Of a stretch of 64,000 nt of DNA, positions 55,514 through 64,000 are shown piece after piece. Positions within the stretch are counted from its first letter, which is position 1; each line of letters opens with the position of its first letter. The notes under the pieces are model-generated. The model had not been told where the DNA came from. It saw only the letters and a program-made list of their open reading frames with translations, and did no database searches. Origin of the DNA: Burkholderiales bacterium (lineage in GTDB: Bacteria > Pseudomonadota > Gammaproteobacteria > Burkholderiales > SG8-41); assembly GCA_019634975.1 (NCBI GenBank), contig JAHCAI010000006.1, forward strand, positions 62,001-126,000, in the 5' to 3' direction. Made by a program: the position numbers and the translations under genes.

Positions 55514-55516
55514 AGG

Positions 55517-55577
55517 CGGATGACTGTAACTACTTGATTTTAAACAATAAATTGTAATTTTTCCAGCGGGTCATCCG
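55517..55577. other. AT-rich spacer with an 8-bp inverted repeat before recQ
   Basis: CGGATGAC (55517-55524) and GTCATCCG (55570-55577) frame a 45-bp AT-rich stretch containing TTTTAAACAATAAATTG. It may combine a transcript end for the island with a recQ promoter. No protein-coding content. Confidence 0.4.
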
Positions 55578-55604
55578 GATCCGGCTGGAGGCGTTGCTGC
55601 ACAG

Positions 55605-57410
<1,806 letters not shown>

Positions 57411-57420
57411 CCCCGCGCGC

Positions 57421-57717
57421 TCAGGCGAGGCCCTCGACGATGCGCAGGTCGCGTTCGACTGCGTCGCCGGCGAGTTCCTTCAGTGCCGCCTGGTAGGCCG
57501 GGGAGTCGTGGGCCGACAGCGCCTGCGCGAGGCTGTCGAACTCGATGACCACCACCCGCTGCAGGATGCCGGCCTCGTAGGCTTTCGCCGCCATGCCGCG
57601 CACCAGGAAGCGGCCGCCCTGGGCATGGACGGCGGCGGGGGCCACCGCGGCATAGCGCTTGAAGGCCTCGGCATCGTGTATCGCCCGGTAGCTGACCACC
57701 CAATAAGCTCTCGCCAT
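57421..57717 (-). CDS. DUF1330-family protein
   Basis: 98 residues from ATG 57717, preceded on the reverse strand by GGGGGAG. It is a small ferredoxin-like alpha/beta protein: AYWVVSYRAIHDAEAFKRYA, GGRFLVRGM, VVVIEFDSLAQALSAHDSPAYQAA and the final LRIVEGL all fit DUF1330. Function is unknown for the family. Convergent with recQ, divergent from the dioxygenase gene. Confidence 0.88.
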   Translation of the reverse strand: MARAYWVVSYRAIHDAEAFKRYAAVAPAAVHAQGGRFLVRGMAAKAYEAGILQRVVVIEFDSLAQALSAHDSPAYQAALKELAGDAVERDLRIVEGLA

Positions 57718-57872
57718 GCTGTCTCCCCCGTTCACTGTTCAAGGCCGGTGCCAGCGGAATGATACGCCGCCGCCGGCGCCATAATCCGGAAAATCGCTGC
57801 CACGTGCGCGCCGATGCGTGTATGTTCAATGATCGCGGCGGGACCGAGCCGCAAGCTGGAGGAGGAGAAACC

Positions 57873-58769
57873 ATGGGCATCACCATCTGTCCGGTCACCC
57901 CGGATTTCGTTGCCGAGATCGGCGATGTCGACCTGTCGCAGCCGCTGTCCGCGGAGGACCTCGCCGCGATCAAGGAGGCATTCTGGAAGTACGCGGTGCT
58001 GGTGTTTCCGCAGCAGCGGCTGACGCAGGAGCAGCAGCTCGCGTTCGCGGCGCACTTCGGCCCCATCGAGAACGAGCGCACGCTCGACCCGAAGGCAACG
58101 CCCTCGCGCTTCGGCGGCGCGTTCTCCGACATCTCCAACCTGTCGGCGGACGGCAAGATCTGGGGCGAGACCAGCCGCCAGCGCATGTACAAGGCCGGCA
58201 ACCGGCTGTGGCATACCGACAGCTCGTTCAAGCGCCTGCCCAGCATCTGTTCGCTGCTCTACGCGGAGACCGTGGCGCCGATCGGCGGCCACACCGAATT
58301 CGCCGACCAGCGCGCGGCCTACGATGCGCTGCCGCAGGCGATGAAGGACAGGCTGCAGGGCCTCGTCGTCGAGCACTGGATTGCCACCTCGCGCCGGCGC
58401 AACGGGTTTCACGAGTTTACCGAGGAGGAGCAGAAACGGCTGCCGCCGGTGCCGCAGGTGCTGGTACGCACCATTCCGCAGAACGGCCGCAAATCGCTGT
58501 TCGTGGCCTCGCATGCCGGCCGTATCTGGGGCATGCCCGACGAGGAGGGGCGCGCGCTGATCGATGAACTGATCGCCCATGTCATCCAGCGCCAGTTCGT
58601 CTACACCCACCGCTGGCGTCCGCAGGAACTGGTGATGTGGGACAACCGCTGCACAATGCATCGCGGCACCGAGTTCGACGACCTGCGCTGGGTGCGCGAC
58701 ATGCGCCGGGTTACCGTCAGCGACGTGGCCAACAGCTGCGAACAGGAAGGCGTCCCGCTTCCCGCCTGA
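57873..58769 (+). CDS. TauD/TfdA-family 2-oxoglutarate-dependent dioxygenase
   Basis: 298 residues from ATG 57873 (GGAGGAGGAG upstream). Non-heme iron dioxygenase of the TauD/TfdA family. The facial triad is visible: WHTDSSF (His114, Asp116) and the distal His in CTMHRGTEFDD, with the 2-oxoglutarate-binding arginine in VRDMRRVTVS. Family members hydroxylate taurine, 2,4-D and similar acids; the substrate here is unknown. Divergent from DUF1330. Confidence 0.92.
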   Translation: MGITICPVTPDFVAEIGDVDLSQPLSAEDLAAIKEAFWKYAVLVFPQQRLTQEQQLAFAAHFGPIENERTLDPKATPSRFGGAFSDISNLSADGKIWGETSRQRMYKAGNRLWHTDSSFKRLPSICSLLYAETVAPIGGHTEFADQRAAYDALPQAMKDRLQGLVVEHWIATSRRRNGFHEFTEEEQKRLPPVPQVLVRTIPQNGRKSLFVASHAGRIWGMPDEEGRALIDELIAHVIQRQFVYTHRWRPQELVMWDNRCTMHRGTEFDDLRWVRDMRRVTVSDVANSCEQEGVPLPA

Positions 58770-58778
58770 ACGTCCGCT

Positions 58779-58802
58779 AAAAAAAACCCCGCCGCAGCGG
58801 GG
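58779..58802 (-). terminator. Rho-independent terminator of the OmpA-like lipoprotein gene
   Basis: Stem CCCCGC / GCGGGG (58787-58792, 58797-58802) with loop CGCA; read on the reverse strand it is followed by a T-run from 58786 to 58779. It lies 28 bp beyond the lipoprotein stop. Read forward, the same hairpin also follows the dioxygenase gene but lacks a U-tract. Confidence 0.85.
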
Positions 58803-58829
58803 TCAATGTTCTCTCAGGGGATGTGGATT

Positions 58830-59330
58830 TCAGTCGGTGCAGAACTTGGTCACTGCCATCGGCTCGCGCGCATCCTTGCCTTCCCAGAACATCAGCTTCG
58901 CATCAAGGCCTTTCTGCGCAAGGTAGGCCTGCACCGATTTCGCGCGCGCCTCATCGAGATTGGGGCTGGACTCCGCTTCAAGGCGATCGGTATGGCCGGT
59001 GATGATGATCGATCCGACGTTGACCGGGCGCGGGTCCTTCTTCACGCCCTGCTGGATGACGCTGACGATCTTGTCCAGTTCGGCCTTGCCGCCGTCCTTC
59101 AGCACCGCGCTGTTCGGGTCGAAGGCGCTGTCACCCTGGGCCATGGCTTTCAGCAGCACGTTGTCGCGCCCGGGCTTCGCGCCCGGTTTTGCCGGCGGCT
59201 TTTCCTTGCTGCCGGTGACCTCGACCGCGACGCGCCGGTTTGGCTGCAGGCAGCTGACGAGCTCCGGACTGGCGGCGCAACCCGCCAGCAGGGCCGCGAG
59301 ACCTGCAGCTCCCAAAGACATCATTTTCAT
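58830..59330 (-). CDS. OmpA-family lipoprotein
   Basis: 166 residues. The signal peptide ends with lipobox LLAGC (Cys18), so the product is a lipoprotein. A linker rich in Lys/Pro follows, then an OmpA-like peptidoglycan-binding domain: AMAQGDSAFDPNSAVL, GSIIITGHTDRLEAESSPNLDEARAKSVQAYL. The arginine in the NxxLDEARA region, which binds diaminopimelate in the family, is present. A tether between outer membrane and wall is likely. Confidence 0.9.
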   Translation of the reverse strand: MKMMSLGAAGLAALLAGCAASPELVSCLQPNRRVAVEVTGSKEKPPAKPGAKPGRDNVLLKAMAQGDSAFDPNSAVLKDGGKAELDKIVSVIQQGVKKDPRPVNVGSIIITGHTDRLEAESSPNLDEARAKSVQAYLAQKGLDAKLMFWEGKDAREPMAVTKFCTD

Positions 59331-59625
59331 CGTGTTTCTCCTCCGTTGGATTTTGTTTGGATGCGCCGGTCGGGCATCTGCCTTCCCGTCGATGTCATTC
59401 TAGGGCGCGTTGCGGTCTGATTGCAATTAAATGTGACGCCAGTAAGCGAAATGTTCCAAAAAATGGAATCGAGGGCGCCTTTCGGTAAATCAACCCGGAA
59501 ATGCGGGCTTCAGCCTGAATGAGAAACGTGCGGGTGCAAACGCAGGCCGGGACTGCAGAGCCCTGCAGACGCAAGGGTCCAAGCGCTGAACGCGCCACAG
59601 GGGCGCTGGCTGGCCCCGGCCTTGC
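59331..59625. other. non-coding stretch, no feature recognised
   Basis: 295 bp between the OmpA-like lipoprotein start and the 2-hydroxyacid dehydrogenase stop. It probably carries the lipoprotein promoter on the reverse strand near 59340-59440. A small TTCCA-n6-TGGAA inverted repeat lies at about 59453-59468. No open frame with plausible codon use was found. Confidence 0.4.
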
Positions 59626-60882
59626 TCAATCCAGCCGGTAATGATCGGTGTTGCCGGCCACCATCAGCATATTGCGATTGATCTCGGCGATGGAATTGGC
59701 ACCGAGCATGGCCATGTCGCGATCAATTTCGTCGTGCAGCAGCTTGATTGCATGGCGCACGCCGGTCTCGCCGGCGACAGCCGCCGCGTACAGCATGGGA
59801 CGCCCGACGAATACGAATTTCGCGCCCAGGGCCAGCGCTTTCAGGACATCGGTGCCGCGGCGGATGCCGCTGTCCATCATCACGGTCATGCCGCCGGCTG
59901 CTTCGACGATGCCGGGCAGCACGCGCAGGGGCGAGGTCGCCGAATCGAGCTGGCGTCCGCCATGGTTGGAGACGATGATGCCGTCGGCCCCGTGCTCGCG
60001 CGCAATCGCGGCATCTTCCTTTGCAAGGATCCCCTTGATCAGCAACCGGCCTTTCCACAGCCGGCGCATCAGCGCGAAATGTTCCCAGTTCAGGTGATCC
60101 CGGTTGGCGCGTTCGCGCACCGCGGTACGCGACACCAGGGGCGTGCGCTTGCCCATGTTCTCGAAATGGGGCATGCCGTGCGTGAAATAGGTGCGCAGCG
60201 CCGTGCCGAACAGCCAGCGCGGCCTTGCCAGGCACTGCAGCGCGAGGCGCAGGCTCGGCCGCAGCGGCGAGTTGTAGCCGTTGCGCACGTTGTTCTCGCG
60301 GTTCGCGCCCACCGGGATATCCACGGTCAGCACCAGGGTGTCATAGCCCGCTTTCGCGACCCGTTCGACCAGTTCGGTGATGGCCTGTGCATCGCCCGGC
60401 AGATAGGCCTGGAACCAGCTGTGCTGGGGCGAGGCCTTGCGCACTTTCTCCAGCGCGGTCAGCGAGGCGCCGCTGAGGATCATCGGCACGTTGCGCGCCG
60501 CGGCGGCGCGTGCCAGCGCGAGGTCGCCGTCGAATGCCGCGAGCGAGGTGCCGCCCATCGGGGCAATGCCGAAGGGGGAATCGTAAACTTTGCCGAAGAG
60601 CTCGGTTTTCTGCGAGCGCTGCGAGACATTGACCAGCATCCTCGGCAGCAGGGCAATATCGTCGAAAGCCGAGCGGTTCCAGTTCAGGGTGACGTTGCGT
60701 TCGACGCCGCCGGACACGTAGCCGTAAATGGGCCGCGGGATGTAGCGCCGCGCCGGCGCCTCGAAATCCTCCAGCGCCAGCATCAGCCGCAGGGCCGGCG
60801 GCGCCGATGCGCTGGTCAGTTGCGGTGTCGCGCGGTCGGCGGAGGAGAGGGGCTGCTGGTGCTGGGTTCCGGTATCGGACAT
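59626..60882 (-). CDS. FMN-dependent alpha-hydroxy-acid dehydrogenase
   Basis: 418 residues; TIM-barrel flavoenzyme of the L-lactate dehydrogenase LldD/glycolate oxidase/mandelate dehydrogenase family. FMN- and substrate-site motifs: GYVSGGVERNVTLNWNR, GIAPMGGTSLAAFDGDLALA, the lysine in LLIKGILAKEDA and the signature VSNHGGRQLDSATSPL with the catalytic histidine. A loop segment GNLRARGASLG-type is not seen, so the exact subfamily is open. No signal peptide. The substrate could be lactate, mandelate or another 2-hydroxy acid. Confidence 0.92.
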   Translation of the reverse strand: MSDTGTQHQQPLSSADRATPQLTSASAPPALRLMLALEDFEAPARRYIPRPIYGYVSGGVERNVTLNWNRSAFDDIALLPRMLVNVSQRSQKTELFGKVYDSPFGIAPMGGTSLAAFDGDLALARAAAARNVPMILSGASLTALEKVRKASPQHSWFQAYLPGDAQAITELVERVAKAGYDTLVLTVDIPVGANRENNVRNGYNSPLRPSLRLALQCLARPRWLFGTALRTYFTHGMPHFENMGKRTPLVSRTAVRERANRDHLNWEHFALMRRLWKGRLLIKGILAKEDAAIAREHGADGIIVSNHGGRQLDSATSPLRVLPGIVEAAGGMTVMMDSGIRRGTDVLKALALGAKFVFVGRPMLYAAAVAGETGVRHAIKLLHDEIDRDMAMLGANSIAEINRNMLMVAGNTDHYRLD

Positions 60883-61046
60883 GGCATTGCTCGCGGGTCA
60901 CGTGGTGAGCCGCTGAGCGTAGATGAAGGCACTCAGCCGAGTCAATTTGCAATCAAGGATTGTGGACTTTTGGGACTTCCGGGCGATTGCGGCAGCGGTG
61001 TAAGCTGCGGCTGCAGGCGCCGCTGCTACAGCGATGGAGGTGCACG

Positions 61047-61577
61047 ATGAACGAGAAACCGGAATCGCTGCCGTTCACACCCGCGCAGCGCGCGGCCATC
61101 GTCGCGGAATGGCGGCGCATTGCTGCCGAACCGGCGCCGTTCAATCCGCGTCCATGGGGTTGCCTTGCGGTGATTGGCGGCCTCGTGCTTTTTCTCGCCT
61201 TGCCGCAGCTGGGCCTCCGCTTGCCGTCACCCTGGAATACCGTGCTGCTGGCGGTCATCGGCCTGCTGGTGGCGGGCGGGCTTCTGGCGGGCGTGTTCCT
61301 GGGCAGCGGGCGTTACGGACGGGCAGCCGCGCGCGCAGAGGCCGCTTTGCAGGCGCTTTCCGGCGGGCAGCCCGTCGATGAGGCGGCGCGCATGCGCCAT
61401 GCCGTGGATCTGATTGCGCACGCCTGGGTCAGTGACGGCCCCACCCTGTCGGCGGCCGTGGATCTCGCGCAGGCGCGGCAACGCCTGGGCGCGAATCTCG
61501 CCTATGTCGTCGCGGTCGAGCGGGTGCTGGCGCAGGAAATCGGCGACCAGCACGTATTCATCGAGCCCGCTGCCTGA
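61047..61577 (+). CDS. two-helix membrane protein of unknown function
   Basis: 176 residues from ATG 61047 (GGAGG 8 bases upstream). An acidic/amphipathic N-terminal part (FTPAQRAAIVAEWRRIAAEP) precedes two membrane helices at about residues 37-58 and 63-85, then a helical cytoplasmic tail. I do not recognise a named family. The good ribosome site and hydrophobicity pattern support expression. Confidence 0.7.
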   Translation: MNEKPESLPFTPAQRAAIVAEWRRIAAEPAPFNPRPWGCLAVIGGLVLFLALPQLGLRLPSPWNTVLLAVIGLLVAGGLLAGVFLGSGRYGRAAARAEAALQALSGGQPVDEAARMRHAVDLIAHAWVSDGPTLSAAVDLAQARQRLGANLAYVVAVERVLAQEIGDQHVFIEPAA

Positions 61578-61589
61578 GCGCCGCGCCGT

Positions 61590-61847
61590 TCAGCGCTTTT
61601 CCGCGGTCACGCGCCCCTGCGCATTGACATAGACCCGGTAGCGGTTGCCATTGCTGCAGGTCGCGAGATGGTCGTTGGTGCCCTGGGTGGTCACGCTGAC
61701 GACCTGGCCGCAGGGCAGGCCCAGCAGCGAAATGGTTGCCGTCAGGTCCTTTGCCAGCGGGCTGTTGGCATCCGCGGCGATGCCGGGCGCAACGGCGATC
61801 AGCAATGCCGCGCCGAGCAGTGCGCCGCCAAGATTCGGTCTGTTCAT
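61590..61847 (-). CDS. small exported protein of unknown function
   Basis: 85 residues from ATG 61847. A signal peptide is plain (MNRPNLGGALLGAALLIAVA, cleavage near GIAADA). The mature part has two cysteines (GLPCGQVV and LATCSNGN), probably a disulfide, and ends RYRVYVNAQGRVTAEKR. It resembles short periplasmic proteins of unknown function; no family is assigned. Confidence 0.7.
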   Translation of the reverse strand: MNRPNLGGALLGAALLIAVAPGIAADANSPLAKDLTATISLLGLPCGQVVSVTTQGTNDHLATCSNGNRYRVYVNAQGRVTAEKR

Positions 61848-61869
61848 GGTGTTCCCGTTCTCCCGCAGG

Positions 61870-62559
61870 TCAGAGTTTTGCAAACTTTACCGGATCCATC
61901 AGCACGATCCAGATCGATTCGCGCGAGGCCATGATGGCATTGGCAAGGGCCGGGTCGCCGTCCTTCAGCAGGCCGTGAACCTTGGCCAGCAGCTGGTCGT
62001 AGGCCTGGCGCAGCTGGGCCAGCGTCACATTGCCGGCGCCTTCATGGTGGGCACGCACACGGCTCACCAGGTCGTCGACCTGGTTCTTCAATGCAAGCTT
62101 GGTGAACACGCCGATGGCATTGGTATCCTTCAGTCGCTGCTCCAGCGTTGCCAGTGCCATCGCGGGCATTGCCGGCGCTGCTGCCGCGGCAGGCGGCGTC
62201 TGTTTCTGCGGCAGCCGTGCGGGGGGTGTCGTTTTTGCCTGCGGTTTTGCCGCCGGTTTTCCGCTGCTGACGGGTTCCGCTTTGCTTGCGGGCACTGTCG
62301 CAGGTGGCGTTTCGGGGGGCGGAGGACTGACCGGCGAGGGGGGGGATTCCGGTATCGCAGCGGGTTCCGGAGCGGCGAGCGCGGGTGCCGGAGAATCCGG
62401 CAGGGGCAGGGACACTGCGGCCTCCACGGCCACTGCCGGCGGCTGTTCGGCGGCGATGGCTGCAGCGGGCGCAGCCTCGCTGGATTGCGCGTTGTTGCCC
62501 AAGGCGCAGCCCGCCAGTTGCAGCAGCAGAATCCCGGAAATGAACAGGGGCAGTGACAT
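61870..62559 (-). CDS. proline-rich lipoprotein of unknown function
   Basis: 229 residues from ATG 62559. Lipobox LAGC with Cys18 marks a lipoprotein. Residues about 25-120 are low-complexity Ala/Pro/Lys (PPSPVSPPPPETPPATVPAS), typical of a wall-spanning linker. A C-terminal helical domain (LATLEQRLKDTNAIGVFTK, LKNQVDDLVSRVRAHH, TLAQLRQAYDQLLAKVHGLL) is not recognised. Likely anchored to the inner or outer membrane and reaching into the periplasm. Divergent from the S4-domain gene. Confidence 0.75.
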   Translation of the reverse strand: MSLPLFISGILLLQLAGCALGNNAQSSEAAPAAAIAAEQPPAVAVEAAVSLPLPDSPAPALAAPEPAAIPESPPSPVSPPPPETPPATVPASKAEPVSSGKPAAKPQAKTTPPARLPQKQTPPAAAAAPAMPAMALATLEQRLKDTNAIGVFTKLALKNQVDDLVSRVRAHHEGAGNVTLAQLRQAYDQLLAKVHGLLKDGDPALANAIMASRESIWIVLMDPVKFAKL

Positions 62560-62683
62560 CGGCTCGCCGTCGGTGTGCAGAAGGATAATGCCGTTTGGAG
62601 CCCGCGGCGCCGGCATGGTTCCCGGCACCACGCTCCAGTATGATCCCGTTTTCCTGATCAAACTGCCGCATAACGGATATTCC

Positions 62684-62905
62684 GTGGACACCCGCCAGTT
62701 CCAGCTCCGCTCCGAACATATCCGCCTTTGTGACCTGCTCAAGCTTGCCGGTGTCGTCGGCAGCGGGGGGGAGGGCAAGCATCTCGTTGCCGGGGGCGGG
62801 GTAACGGTCGACGGACTGCCCGAAAGCCGCAAGACGGCGAAAATCCGCGCCGGACAGACAGTCGAATGTCGCGGTATCCGGATCGACGTGCTGGCTGCAG
62901 CCTGA
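62684..62905 (+). CDS. S4-domain RNA-binding protein (YbcJ-like)
   Basis: 73 residues from GTG 62684, matching the size of YbcJ-type proteins; an ATG at 62615 would add 23 residues without family support. The S4 fold is clear: HIRLCDLLKLAGVVGSGGEGKHLV, VAGGGVTVDGLPESRKTAKI and RAGQTVECRGIRIDV. Such proteins bind structured RNA; the target is not known. One base separates its stop from slyX. Confidence 0.85.
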   Translation: MDTRQFQLRSEHIRLCDLLKLAGVVGSGGEGKHLVAGGGVTVDGLPESRKTAKIRAGQTVECRGIRIDVLAAA

Positions 62906-63121
62906 GTGCCGACTGCCAACGTGGAATCACGCCTCTCTGAAATCGAGGTCAAGCTGAGTTTCAGCGAGGACCTGCTCGAGGAGTTGAACCGGACCGTCGC
63001 CCGGCAGCAGCAGGAGATCGCAGAACTGCAGCGCCAGTTGCGCGACCTTCGGCTGCAGTTGCAACGCAGCCTGCCGGCGGAGCCTGGCGGTGCCGCACAC
63101 GAAATTCCACCGCACTACTGA
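62906..63121 (+). CDS. slyX: SlyX family protein
   Basis: 71 residues from GTG 62906, directly after the S4 gene's stop. A single coiled coil (VESRLSEIEVKLSFSEDLLE, NRTVARQQQEIAELQRQLRD) followed by the conserved EIPPHY end, the hallmark of SlyX. Function in E. coli is not established. Likely co-transcribed with the S4 gene. Confidence 0.92.
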   Translation: MPTANVESRLSEIEVKLSFSEDLLEELNRTVARQQQEIAELQRQLRDLRLQLQRSLPAEPGGAAHEIPPHY

Positions 63122-63138
63122 CGCAGAATCCACCGCGC

Positions 63139-64000
63139 ATGAACAAGGCCGAGTTCCGCGATTTCCCGTTGCCGGCAGCCGAAGCGCGAGCGCTGGGCTT
63201 TGCGCCTGATCGCCTGCCGCGGATTGGCGCCGCCCTGCAGGCGGAGGTCGGGCGCGAAACCCTCCCGGGTGCCGTGCTGATGATTGCGCGGAGGGGGCGT
63301 CTCGGATATTGCGAGACTTTCGGGCACCTGGATCCGCAGTCGGGTGCGGTGATGCCGGCAGATGCGATATTCAGCATTGCGTCGATGACCAAGCCGCTGG
63401 TGGTGGTTGGCGCGCTGATGCTGTGCGAGGAGGGGCGCATGGCGGTCAATCATCCGGTGCGCCATTACCTGCCGCAGCTCGCGGGCATGCGCGTCAATCC
63501 GCCGCTGTGCGAAGGGGCGCCCGGTGCGCCTACCGAGGCACTCCGGCGCGAGATGACCATCGAGGACCTGATGCGCCACACCGCCGGGCTGAGCTATGGC
63601 CGGGGCGAGAAGGCGCTGTATGCGCGCTATCCGTTTTCCTCGGACATCGCGTCCTCGCGCTGGACCGGACCGGAATTCCTGGCGCAACTCGCGGCCTTGC
63701 CGCTGCATTATCAGCCGGGTTCGATGTGGGAGTACAGCCTGGGCCTCGACGTGCTGGGGCTGGCGATCGAGGCGGTCACCGGGCAGTCGCTGTCCATGTA
63801 TCTGGAGGAGCGGCTGTTTGCGCCGCTGCGCATGCCGGACACGGCATTCACGATCCCGCCGGGCAAGGTGTCGCGTTATGCGAAGGCGCTGCCGCGGGAT
63901 CCGGTGACCGGCGAACCGCAAACCCTGCGTGACGGCACCAGACCCCACAAATTCGATTGCGGCGGCGGGTGCGCGGTGTCGACCGCAGCCGACTACCTGC
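63139..64000 (+). CDS. beta-lactamase-family serine hydrolase (class C/EstB-like), 5' part
   Basis: The frame from ATG 63139 is open to the window edge, so about 287 residues are seen and the 3' end is missing. Family motif SxxK is SIASMTKP with Ser82 and Lys85. The Tyr motif is WEYSLGLDVLG with Tyr199, the YSL...DVLG form found in EstB-like esterases and related hydrolases rather than the YSN of AmpC. No signal peptide, which also favours a cytoplasmic esterase over a beta-lactamase. It starts 17 bp after slyX. Confidence 0.88.
   Translation, partial: MNKAEFRDFPLPAAEARALGFAPDRLPRIGAALQAEVGRETLPGAVLMIARRGRLGYCETFGHLDPQSGAVMPADAIFSIASMTKPLVVVGALMLCEEGRMAVNHPVRHYLPQLAGMRVNPPLCEGAPGAPTEALRREMTIEDLMRHTAGLSYGRGEKALYARYPFSSDIASSRWTGPEFLAQLAALPLHYQPGSMWEYSLGLDVLGLAIEAVTGQSLSMYLEERLFAPLRMPDTAFTIPPGKVSRYAKALPRDPVTGEPQTLRDGTRPHKFDCGGGCAVSTAADYL

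Noticed and set aside
63309..63932. A second forward frame within the final gene
   Set aside because: It lacks any motif, whereas the frame from 63139 shows SxxK and YSL...DVLG in correct order.

Overview
The window is a GC-rich, densely packed piece of a Gram-negative chromosome. Gene content and order point to a betaproteobacterium, probably Burkholderiales or a close relative. The support is an rsmI / rnpB / mraZ neighbourhood, a complete division and cell-wall (dcw) cluster running into lpxC, dciA, an M23 peptidase and secA, a ccsA / corC-like / pilC / pilD / coaE / zapD / yacG block beside ffh, and Bug-type (TctC) solute-binding proteins in a catabolic island. No tRNA, rRNA, CRISPR array, prophage or recognisable transposase was seen.

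Layout. 1-2.6 kb: 3' end of rsmI, pyrC, a ChaC-like gene and RNase P RNA. 2.6-22 kb: the dcw cluster, read left to right from a sigma70-type promoter overlapped by a three-repeat MraZ box: mraZ rsmH ftsL ftsI murE murF mraY murD ftsW murG murC murB ddl ftsQ ftsA ftsZ, then lpxC. 22-29.6 kb: a small membrane protein, dciA (reverse), an M23 peptidase, secA, argJ, a DUF815 ATPase and a Nudix-ThiE fusion. 29.6-35.7 kb, reverse strand: yacG, zapD, coaE, pilD, pilC, a CorC/HlyC-family protein and a CcsA-like protein. 35.7-41.9 kb: ffh, a nitroreductase (reverse), rpsP-rimM-trmD-rplS and a repeat-rich exported protein.

41.9-55.5 kb is an accessory catabolic island. A GntR/UTRA regulator diverges from a UxaA/SuyAB-type lyase (two subunits), a ThDP enzyme, an iron-sulfur subunit with two membrane anchors of a succinate dehydrogenase/fumarate reductase-like complex, a Cys-type sulfatase without signal peptide, a Bug protein, both subunits of a class I fumarase-type hydratase, the flavoprotein of the SDH-like complex, a second Bug protein and an LDH2/MDH2-type dehydrogenase. 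Read as chemistry this is dehydrogenation, hydration, oxidation and C-X or C-C cleavage of an imported carboxylate. The substrate cannot be read from sequence. 55.5-64 kb: recQ, DUF1330, a TauD/TfdA dioxygenase, an OmpA-like lipoprotein, an FMN 2-hydroxyacid dehydrogenase, small envelope proteins, an S4 protein, slyX and a truncated beta-lactamase-family hydrolase.

The most unusual feature lies inside the dcw cluster. At three gene junctions (mraY/murD, ftsW/murG, murG/murC) about 95-175 bp of extra DNA is flanked by a direct copy of the neighbouring gene's end (59, 31 and 48 bp). Each insert contains a small open frame that starts at, overlapping or just after the upstream stop and ends overlapping the next ATG, so the chain of translational coupling is kept. 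Two of the three inserts also carry an inverted copy of the same gene end.
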